Below are positions 48,632 through 56,528 of a DNA stretch of 64,000 nt, one piece after another. The stretch is from Bryobacterales bacterium. GTDB taxonomy: Bacteria > Acidobacteriota > Terriglobia > Bryobacterales > UBA6623. Within the stretch, counting starts at the first letter, position 1, and the number at the start of each line of letters is the position of its first letter. Under the pieces are notes generated by a model that worked only from the letters and a program-made list of their open reading frames with translations, made no database searches and had not been told where the DNA came from. The position numbers and the translations under genes were made by a program. The stretch lies in assembly GCA_028819235.1 (NCBI GenBank), contig JAPPMC010000154.1, positions 1 through 64,000 on the forward strand, given 5' to 3'.

Positions 48632-49388
48632 CTGATGCGACACAGAGCTCGGGCCAGAACGATCGCGCCTTGGCATCCGCGGTTCGCCCCGGCGGAAGGA
48701 ATTCAACTATGGGAAGCCTTCACCGTGGCCCCCTGGCCGCTCGACCGGACCTCAGGACGTCCGTTTACGGGCCGGAATCCCGCTCGGCTTCGACGGCCTC
48801 TTGAATTCGGGCGACCAGCGCACCGCCAGTCTCGCAACCCTCGCTCCACGATGCTACCGACTGCAGCGTCTCTTCGGACCGCACGGATGGCAGCGTCCTC
48901 GCCAGCGAGCTTGCGAGGCCTTCGCCAAACCGAGCACGCGCTATGCCCAGAATCACGCCCTCGATACGCGCCCGCTTGACTTCGGACCGCGCCTGTTCGA
49001 CTTTGGACTGCGCCCGCCTAAGGTCAGCCGCCAGCCGCTCCGCCTTGGCCCGTTCCATCTCCACCCACGTCATCTCTCGCTCCAATAGCTCCTTTAGCTG
49101 ATCCAAGCCCTTTACTGGAACCGCCTCTGGATACTTCAGCCTTCCCCTCAGAATCGTCTGCACCCATGTTACTAGCGCTTGGCGCGCTGCCTCCTCGTCC
49201 GATCTGCCCTGCAGCCAGCCGTGCCACACTTCGACCTCTCTCAGGGCACGGTCGACCGTCCCCTCGCGCTCGATCCGGAATACGCCGTCCGTGACGTTTC
49301 GCAAGGCCCGTGGCAAGTCTTCGCTACGGTGCACGTCCACCAAGTGGTATTTCAGCTGGAGATCGTACGGACTCGCCCAGTTCGCCGA
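48632..49388 (-). repeat. Tandem duplicate unit of the Rpn locus (copy 1, within and downstream of the intact gene)
   Basis: Matches 47420-48155 by direct reading of both strands. Confidence 0.75.
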
Positions 49389-49889
49389 CACCCTCCTCAG
49401 ACCCGCCAAGTCCGTCTTGGCGTTCCAGGCTCCGCCTCCGCTGTACAGGACTATCGGCAGCACCTGCGGGATTCTCCGCTGCTGCTTCACACGTGCGTTG
49501 CTTCTCATGAGCTCCAAGATCACATGGCTGACGTATAGCGCCATGCGGGCTGCCATTCTCCAGTCGGGGCGGTGTTGGAACTCGAGCATCAGCGTGACAA
49601 AGAGGTTCTCCCCGCCCTTCATCGCCACCTCCCAAACCAAGTCGTTCGCACTTCTGGCCAAGTTCTCTGCGACATGCTGCGTCTCGGCTCGGCGCAGTGT
49701 GCTGAAGTCGAGGCGGTCGGTGAATCCCTCGCTCGTGAAGCCGCGCAGAAAGTCCTTCATCATCGTCGCGGAGCCGTACAGCAGCCTGTATGCTCCATCG
49801 CGGTCGATCGGTTCCCTGAATGGCGAAGGCGCGGGATTGTTTGCTGCTTGGGTATTGCTGGAATCTTGGCCCAGATGTCTCTCACTCAT
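48765..49889 (-). CDS. Rpn family recombination-promoting nuclease / putative transposase (PD-(D/E)XK)
   Basis: DGAYRLLYGSATMMKDFLRGF, LVWEVAMKGGENLFVTLMLEFQHRPDWRMAARMALYV, LPIVLYSGGGAWNAKTDL; helical C-terminus. Start at ATG 49889 is predicted. Confidence 0.9.
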   Translation of the reverse strand: MSERHLGQDSSNTQAANNPAPSPFREPIDRDGAYRLLYGSATMMKDFLRGFTSEGFTDRLDFSTLRRAETQHVAENLARSANDLVWEVAMKGGENLFVTLMLEFQHRPDWRMAARMALYVSHVILELMRSNARVKQQRRIPQVLPIVLYSGGGAWNAKTDLAGLRRVSANWASPYDLQLKYHLVDVHRSEDLPRALRNVTDGVFRIEREGTVDRALREVEVWHGWLQGRSDEEAARQALVTWVQTILRGRLKYPEAVPVKGLDQLKELLEREMTWVEMERAKAERLAADLRRAQSKVEQARSEVKRARIEGVILGIARARFGEGLASSLARTLPSVRSEETLQSVASWSEGCETGGALVARIQEAVEAERDSGP

Positions 49890-49949
49890 GGCTGATCTTG
49901 GGGATTGGCCCCGCACACGCGATCGAAGGTGATTCGCTTCTCTCTACTG

Positions 49950-49955
49950 AGTATA
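49950..49955 (-). promoter_or_regulatory. Extended -10 element upstream of the Rpn gene
   Basis: Minus strand TGGTATACT (TG-n-TATACT) about 60 nt before ATG in an AT-rich stretch; no good -35. Confidence 0.4.
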
Positions 49956-50231
49956 CCACATAGACGTTGTATATTCTTGTATATCACCAGTTCTATACAT
50001 AATATTTTCGCATTCGCGCGGATATCTTGCGAAACTATGGACCTGTGACCGATCCGGACCGTGCCCGGGCTTGCGCGTTGGACGGCACCAATGGAGCGGC
50101 CTCGGCATTCGGCCTAGGGAGGGAGGTAGCTTCAGCCGGGCGGTCCGGCGACGCGGTGTGCCTATGGAGTTCGCTTGGGGCCGGACGCGCCCTAGGCGTC
50201 TCAGGATCCGCGGCCCGTGGGTGGCAGGCGA

Positions 50232-50777
50232 TCAAGCCTCGCCGGCAAGCAAAGCCTCGATCTCCTCCTCATACTTCGCTTTTGAGACGAGCCCTTGGTG
50301 GGTGAACACCACGTTGCCCTGTCGGCTTACTAGCAGTGTCGTCGGCAGCACGTAGATTCCGCCGAAATCCTCCGAAACGGCATCGTCCCCAAGCAGCACC
50401 GGGAAGTTGAACTCGTACTGCTCGGCAAACTCCCTCACGGGCTCCCAGCCCTCTTCGTCCAGCGACACCGCCAGCACGGTGAAGCCGCGGTCCTTGAACT
50501 TGCGCTGGAACTCAACGAACCACGGCATCTCGATCTTGCAGGGCCCGCACCATGTGGCCCAGAAATTGACCAGGGCGACCTTGCCCTCAATGTCCGCATT
50601 CGTGACTGCGCTGCCGTCCATGCTCTCAATGCTGAACTCCGGAACGGAGGGCATCGTCCCGGCTTCGGAGGCCCTGGCGGCAGGATCGCCGTCCTCATCG
50701 ACCATTGGGCCGACACCGCACGCCGCCAGCGCAAGGGCCAGAAGGCAACTGACAAGGATTAGCCGCAATTTCCGCAT
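50232..50777 (-). CDS. TlpA/ResA-like thioredoxin-family lipoprotein
   Basis: Lipobox LALAACG; LVNFWATWCGPCKIEMPWF; LPTTLLVSRQGNVVFTHQG. Confidence 0.93.
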   Translation of the reverse strand: MRKLRLILVSCLLALALAACGVGPMVDEDGDPAARASEAGTMPSVPEFSIESMDGSAVTNADIEGKVALVNFWATWCGPCKIEMPWFVEFQRKFKDRGFTVLAVSLDEEGWEPVREFAEQYEFNFPVLLGDDAVSEDFGGIYVLPTTLLVSRQGNVVFTHQGLVSKAKYEEEIEALLAGEA

Positions 50778-50843
50778 TTTCCGTCGGGCCTCCCAGACGG
50801 GGCCCTAAATGGATTATAGGCCAGCGCTTCCGGGCCGGCGCCC

Positions 50844-53333
50844 TCAGTGCGCTTTCCCCGCGCTGATCAGGTTGGCGAAGACGCGAAAGGCACCCGGAAC
50901 GCCGGCTGGCAGCTGCCGGAACCAAGAGTAGCCGGTAAAGACATAGGCCCCCTTCCCGTGGCGGGCGTAGAGCAGCCCGCCTTCCAGCTGCTCCTCCCCG
51001 GGATCGGCGCAAGCCAGCACGGTGTCGTAGCGCTCGTCCCAGGCGGACATGAAGTACAGGCCGCGCTCTTGGACCCACCCGTCGAAGTCCTCGGCCGAGA
51101 TCCGGTTTGGGACCGACAGCAGGGGGTGGGCCGGACCATTCGGAAAGCTGATCCTTGCGCGCTCGTCGGTTACCCTCAAGCGGGACGGTGTCATCGGGTA
51201 CGGACCGAGCGTCAGCCCGCTGCCAGCGCTGCGCCGGAAGGAAGACGTGTTGTACTGCACGACCAGAGTCCCTCCTCCCGCGACATATCCCAGCAGGCGC
51301 TCCTTCGCGCCCAGCAGGTCGGGACGTGCGTTCAGCGCTCTCACTCCAGTGATGATGGCGTCGAACCGCTCCAGATCACCGGCCGTCAGATCCTCGGCGG
51401 TCAGCAGCGTAACCTCCGCCCCAAGCTGCCGGAGCGCATCCGGAATCATATCGCCGGCGCCCATCACATAGCCGACGTGGCGGGAGAGCAGCTCCACGTC
51501 CGTCCGCTCCACGCGCATCGCCGCCCGCGGGAACACCATGGTCGGCGGGATGTGGTCGTAGGCGATCGAGCGCATGCCCGACCTGATCGTGTGGCCGCCC
51601 AAGGTGAAGCTGGCGGTCAGCTCGCCACCGGAGGCCGCCTGCGGAGGGGTCACCTCGAACTTCGCTACGTGCTCCTGCCCCCGTCGCCGGAACTGCACGT
51701 CAAGCTCAGCCGGCTCGACGTTCCAACCTTCAGGAGCCCGCAAACGGACACTGCCGGACGCTGCGCCCGAGTTGGACGCAAGCCGCACGGCGACCGTGAT
51801 CGGTTGGGCGTCAGGAAAGATCCTGCTCTGGCCAGTGAACGCCACCGTGACGGGGGGCACCACCGTAACCGGGCGCGAGCGCTCGCCAAGGGCGGGGTCG
51901 ACCCAGCGGTAGAGCACGGGCTTGCGGAATTCGACCCGCGTGCCGTCGGCCGCCTCCAGCCTGAACGTCGCGACCAGCTCCGGCTGCGGCCCGGGCGTGA
52001 CGGCCGAACCGGAGGGACACCCGGGCTGTCCCGTCGACCCGTCGCCGAGCCAGTGCGGGTGCGAGTAGCACGCATCCGCCGGAATCTTCACCTGCGCACT
52101 GCGCAGCCCAACCTCGTTGGGATGCAAGGCCCCGCTTCCTGCGACGGTCGCCGTGCCGACGCCGCCAACCAGCGCGTCCAGCCATTTCCAGCCCCCTTCG
52201 GAGCGCTGTAGCACGGCCCCCGTGACCTCGATGGCTTCTCCCGAGACCGCGTCCCAGCGGTCTGCCGAGGCGTCCACCCAGAGACCTGCTGCAAGCTCGA
52301 TGGCGCGGCTGAGCTCCCCGAGCTTGTACTCGGCGTCTGGCCCCTCCAGCCCGCGCAGGTCGCGGTAGGCCGCTAGCAGGTGCCCGAGGATCGCGCCAGG
52401 GCGGGTCGGATGGTACTCCGCCCGGGCAGCGGCAAGGCTGCGGCCGACCCCCTCAGCACCCTCAACTCTGCTCCAGCCCAGATCGATCCCTTCAAGAAGG
52501 TCCTCCTTGGCCTTCTCGCCGGCGACGTGCTCGAAGAACGCGGGCACGCTGCCCTTGCGCTGGGAGGTGCCCATCGCCTGGCTGCGGTGCATGCTGCGGC
52601 TCTCGCCGGCGATTTCCGCGTAGGACTTGCCCAGCACAGGGTCGTAACCGCCAACGTCGATGCGCAGCCGGCCGGGCTGGCGCGCAGCACTCTCCTCCAT
52701 GCGGCGGCCGAAGGTGAAGACGTTGAAGTAGTAGCGGCGGCCCTGCCAAGGGGCAAGGCCCAGCTCCGGGAAGCGGGCCGGGTCCGCCGCCGCCTCGAAC
52801 GCCTGGGGTCCGGTCCAGCCGACCGCAGTGTGGTGGCCGTGTCCTCCGCTGCCCGGCTTCGGCGGAAACCTGGAAATGATCACGTCCGGGCGAAACTTGC
52901 GGATCGAGCGCACCATGTCGCGCAGCAAGGTCCGCTCTCCCCACACCTGCAGGGTCTCCTGCGGCGTCTTGGAGTATCCGAAGTCCACGACCGTCGCGAA
53001 GTCCTGCTCGCCGCCGTCGATCTCACGGGCGCGCAGAAGCTCGTGGGTGCGGATCACGCCCATGAGGGCACCCTGCTCTGTGCCGATGCGGTTCTGGCCC
53101 CCCTCTCCTCGCGTCGCGGAGAAATATGCCGTCCTGAGATGCCGGCCGCGGGCGAAGTGGGCCATCACGGCGGTGTTCTCGTCGTCGGGGTGGGCGCCGA
53201 GCATCAGGACCGTGCCGACAGTGTTGAGGCGGTCCAAGAGCTCGTGCAGCTCGGCCGAGCCCCCCAGCGGCGTGGGCTGTCCCGTGAGCAGTGCGGCGGC
53301 CAGGGCCTTGCAGGCGATGAGGCGAGAATGCAT
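50844..53333 (-). CDS. PIG-L family (LmbE-like) deacetylase, large secreted form
   Basis: VLMLGAHPDDENTAVMAHFARG, GHGHHTAVG; start MHSRLIACKALAAALLTG. Confidence 0.92.
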   Translation of the reverse strand: MHSRLIACKALAAALLTGQPTPLGGSAELHELLDRLNTVGTVLMLGAHPDDENTAVMAHFARGRHLRTAYFSATRGEGGQNRIGTEQGALMGVIRTHELLRAREIDGGEQDFATVVDFGYSKTPQETLQVWGERTLLRDMVRSIRKFRPDVIISRFPPKPGSGGHGHHTAVGWTGPQAFEAAADPARFPELGLAPWQGRRYYFNVFTFGRRMEESAARQPGRLRIDVGGYDPVLGKSYAEIAGESRSMHRSQAMGTSQRKGSVPAFFEHVAGEKAKEDLLEGIDLGWSRVEGAEGVGRSLAAARAEYHPTRPGAILGHLLAAYRDLRGLEGPDAEYKLGELSRAIELAAGLWVDASADRWDAVSGEAIEVTGAVLQRSEGGWKWLDALVGGVGTATVAGSGALHPNEVGLRSAQVKIPADACYSHPHWLGDGSTGQPGCPSGSAVTPGPQPELVATFRLEAADGTRVEFRKPVLYRWVDPALGERSRPVTVVPPVTVAFTGQSRIFPDAQPITVAVRLASNSGAASGSVRLRAPEGWNVEPAELDVQFRRRGQEHVAKFEVTPPQAASGGELTASFTLGGHTIRSGMRSIAYDHIPPTMVFPRAAMRVERTDVELLSRHVGYVMGAGDMIPDALRQLGAEVTLLTAEDLTAGDLERFDAIITGVRALNARPDLLGAKERLLGYVAGGGTLVVQYNTSSFRRSAGSGLTLGPYPMTPSRLRVTDERARISFPNGPAHPLLSVPNRISAEDFDGWVQERGLYFMSAWDERYDTVLACADPGEEQLEGGLLYARHGKGAYVFTGYSWFRQLPAGVPGAFRVFANLISAGKAH

Positions 53334-53370
53334 CAGTACCTCTGAGAGATTGAGTTTAGCGCCCCGCCGT

Positions 53371-53778
53371 ATGCTGGGAGGTTCCAAGATGAGCGTCGAG
53401 CGGCAGCGGGCCCTTTTCCAGGAAGGAGCGCGGCTCTTCAACGAGGGCGAGTTCTACGACTGCCATGAGGTCCTTGAGGAGTTGTGGACGTTCACGCAGC
53501 AGCCCGACCGCTGGTTCCTGCAAGCCCTGATCCACTTCGCGGTGGCCTGCTACCACCACGAGAGGGGCAACCCCGTCGGCGCGACCCGGCAGCTGCGCAG
53601 GGGGCTGCTGAAGTTCCGGGGCTACCTGCCGCGGTGGGACGGCGTCGAGACGGGGCTTCTCGCGGGCCAGATGGAGACGGGCCTGGAGGCGATCGAGGCG
53701 GGCAGGCGCTGGCGACCCGACGGGCGCGTCGTGCAGTCGGAGCTGTGGCCAGGGTTGCGGTCGCCACTCAGAAAGTGA
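53371..53778 (+). CDS. DUF309 domain-containing protein
   Basis: FNEGEFYDCHEVLEELWTFTQQPDRWFLQALIHFAVACYHHERGNPVGATRQLRRGL; start 53371 or 53389. Confidence 0.85.
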   Translation: MLGGSKMSVERQRALFQEGARLFNEGEFYDCHEVLEELWTFTQQPDRWFLQALIHFAVACYHHERGNPVGATRQLRRGLLKFRGYLPRWDGVETGLLAGQMETGLEAIEAGRRWRPDGRVVQSELWPGLRSPLRK

Positions 53779-53794
53779 CAAGGTAGCCAGAGAG

Positions 53795-54586
53795 ATGCAA
53801 CGCTCCGCGCGCTACTTGCACCAGCTGTTCGGCCTTGACTCCAGCGTGGCCATTGTCATCGGGGGGACGGGAGTCCTCGGCGGGGCGCTCTGCGACGGAC
53901 TCGCGGCGGCCGGCGCCCGGGTGATCGTCGCTGGGCGGTCCGAGGAGCGCGGCGCAGCGCGCGCCGGCGCCATCGGCCGTGCCGGAGGCTCGGCACGCTT
54001 CCACCCGGTCGACGTGACGTCCCGGCAATCCTTGGAAGAACTGCGCGACAGCGCCCTGGCCGAGGAGGGCCGGGCGGAGGTCCTGGTCAACTGCGCCGGC
54101 GTCAACTCGGCCGTGCCTTACGAGCAGATCAGCGATGAGGACTGGCAGCGCGTGCTGGACACGAACCTCAAGGCCACCCACCTCGCGTGCCAGATCTTCG
54201 CGCCCGTAATGGCCGCCCAACCGGGCGGCGGGTCGATCCTGAACATAGGCAGCGTGACCGCCCATCTCCCGCTGTCGCGGGTCTTCGCCTATTCGGCCTC
54301 AAAGGCCGCGGTGAACAACCTGACCAAGAACGTCGCACGGGAGTATGCCCCCAAGGGCGTGCGCGTGAACTCGCTCAACCCGGGATTCTTCCCGGCCGAG
54401 CAAAACCGCAAGATTCTGCAGCCCGAGCGTGTGCAGAAGATCATGGAGCAGACACCCATGGGCCGCTTCGGCGAGGCGCACGAACTGGTCGGAGCGGCCC
54501 TGCTGCTGGTCTCCGCCCAAGCCGGGGCCTTCATCACGGGCGCGGAGGTCTTTGTCGACGGCGGCTTCACCGCCATGCGGTTCTGA
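53795..54586 (+). CDS. SDR family oxidoreductase
   Basis: IVIGGTGVLGGALCDGLAAAGARVIVAGR, VNCAGVN, YSASKAAVNNLTKNVAREYAPKGVRVNSLNPGF. Confidence 0.94.
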   Translation: MQRSARYLHQLFGLDSSVAIVIGGTGVLGGALCDGLAAAGARVIVAGRSEERGAARAGAIGRAGGSARFHPVDVTSRQSLEELRDSALAEEGRAEVLVNCAGVNSAVPYEQISDEDWQRVLDTNLKATHLACQIFAPVMAAQPGGGSILNIGSVTAHLPLSRVFAYSASKAAVNNLTKNVAREYAPKGVRVNSLNPGFFPAEQNRKILQPERVQKIMEQTPMGRFGEAHELVGAALLLVSAQAGAFITGAEVFVDGGFTAMRF

Positions 54587-54604
54587 AAGTTCGGGGCCGG
54601 AGCG

Positions 54605-56203
54605 TCAGACGCGGACCGGCACGCCCCTCCTCTTTCGGCGCCTTTCCGGCGGAGGGCTGAAGGAGGGCGGCTGACCCTTGCCGCGGCGGTGGTCCCTGAG
54701 CGCCTTGTACCCGTCGACCAGAATGCGGAGAAAGCTGGCGCGGTTCTGCCACAGCAGGGCGACCCACTGGCGCTTCGTCATCTGCGGGAAGTAGATGCCC
54801 CTGAAGGCCAGGCGGGTGAAGAAGAGGACGGCGCGTTCATGGAAGGGGCGATGGGCGATCTTCACGAGCGCTTGCCGGGTGGCCTCGGGCGAGTAGGACT
54901 CGTTCCACGCCAGATCAACCTCCGCCTCGGACTCTTCGATGCTGATGTGCAGCGGAGTGTAGGCCATGCGGAAGGGCCGGAAGTCGAGCCAGTGACGGGG
55001 ACGGGTCAGCCGACCCTGCTCCATCAACCGATCGTAGAGCGGTGTCGCCGGATACGGAGTCATCAGCCCGTAGACCGGCAGACCGGGCGGCCAAGTGGCA
55101 ATGGTGTCGAGCGTGGTCCGCGCCACGCCCGGCCGGTCGCCGTCCATCCCGAAGATGAACGACGTGATCGAGTAGATGCCACGGCTCGCCAAGCGCTCGA
55201 GTACTTCGCCATACTGCGCCGGCTTGTTGAAGCCCTTGTTGACGTCCTTGAGGCTGGCCGGATCGATGGATTCCAAGCCCATGAAGATCCAGCGCCCCCC
55301 GCTTTCCTTGATCAGGTCGACCAGCTCCTCGTCCTTGAGCAGGTTCATGCTGATCTGGGCAACCCACGGCACTTGGGCGCCTTGGGCGATCATCTCGCGG
55401 AGCAGCGCTTTCGTCCTCTTCCTGTTGATGGCGAAGTTGTCGTCGATGAAGAACACGGCCACCCTGCCGCCCTCGGCCTTGGCCCGGGCCTTGAGCCGCA
55501 GGATCTCGTCGACCACGCTCTGGTTGCTGCGGAAGCGGATCGAGTCGCCGAAGAAGCCCGTCACCGTGCAGAAGTCGCAGCCGTACGGGCAGCCGCGGCC
55601 GGACTCGATGGGCACCACGTAGAAGCTCTTCCATGTGCTCCCGGCCTTCTCCATCAGGTACCGGCCCCATTTGGGGACCTTGGCGATCAGGTCGAACTGG
55701 GTCAGATCCATCGACTCCCACGGGATCTCGGGATAGTCCTCCAAGGACGGCTTGACCTCGACGCCCCGCTCGTCAACCGGCATGTAGACTTCCTGCAGCC
55801 TGCCGGCTTCGGCGTCGCGGACGATATTGGGCCAGATGTCGTCGGCCTCGCCCAGGGCGACCGCATCCGCGTGGCGCGGCTCGCCGTCCCGCCCGAGGGG
55901 CTCGTCGGGCACCTCGGTGACGTGGGGACCGCCCATAACGACCTTCGCACCGGCCGCGCGTATAGCGTCCGCCATTCGGTAGGCGCGGGCGGCCATACGC
56001 GTCATGGCCCCGATCCCGGCGAGATGGATGTCATGGTCGCGGACGAACTGCGCGATGTCGTCCTCGGTCATGTGCCGAGCGTTGCCGTCGATCAGGAAGA
56101 CTTTGTGGCCCGGTGGGGTCAGCGCCTGCAGGACAAACATCCACAGGTGCGGCATGTAGTTCTTGGTGACCTGATTGTCGGGGTTATAGAGGAGGATATT
56201 CAA
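54605..56203 (-). CDS. B12-binding-domain radical SAM protein
   Basis: N-terminal B12-binding-like region; CPYGCDFCTVTGFFG radical SAM motif; DDNFAINRKRTKALL. Confidence 0.94.
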   Translation of the reverse strand: MNILLYNPDNQVTKNYMPHLWMFVLQALTPPGHKVFLIDGNARHMTEDDIAQFVRDHDIHLAGIGAMTRMAARAYRMADAIRAAGAKVVMGGPHVTEVPDEPLGRDGEPRHADAVALGEADDIWPNIVRDAEAGRLQEVYMPVDERGVEVKPSLEDYPEIPWESMDLTQFDLIAKVPKWGRYLMEKAGSTWKSFYVVPIESGRGCPYGCDFCTVTGFFGDSIRFRSNQSVVDEILRLKARAKAEGGRVAVFFIDDNFAINRKRTKALLREMIAQGAQVPWVAQISMNLLKDEELVDLIKESGGRWIFMGLESIDPASLKDVNKGFNKPAQYGEVLERLASRGIYSITSFIFGMDGDRPGVARTTLDTIATWPPGLPVYGLMTPYPATPLYDRLMEQGRLTRPRHWLDFRPFRMAYTPLHISIEESEAEVDLAWNESYSPEATRQALVKIAHRPFHERAVLFFTRLAFRGIYFPQMTKRQWVALLWQNRASFLRILVDGYKALRDHRRGKGQPPSFSPPPERRRKRRGVPVRV

Positions 56204-56528
56204 ACGTCACCGGCCCGGCGCAAGGCGGCGCAGCAAGGCTGTACCGACACTATGGCCTGACGGGTAGCGTAGCACGGAACTCGGACGAGCGGGCCGGACG
56301 GCCGAGCCGACTCTCTCAAAAGCTTGCCCTGGCCCCTTCTGGGGACCCTCGCGTGCACATCAGAGGTCGCGGCGTTCCGATCGCCCTCGGAGAACGATGG
56401 CGCGAGCGCGCCACCTGACGCCGCCCCGACGCGCGAGGCTCGCTGAGGGCGTCTTTCAAGGACCCAGGCCGGGTCGGCCCCTTGCCTCCACGGCGCCGCT
56501 TGACTACGCTGACTATGTGGGTAGGACT

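Noticed and set aside
50813-50818. TATAAT element upstream of the TlpA lipoprotein gene (minus strand)
   Set aside because: No -35-like hexamer at 16-18 nt spacing, so not listed as a promoter.
54689-56260. 523-aa plus-strand ORF opposite the radical SAM gene
   Set aside because: Antisense shadow; the minus strand carries the clear radical SAM motifs.
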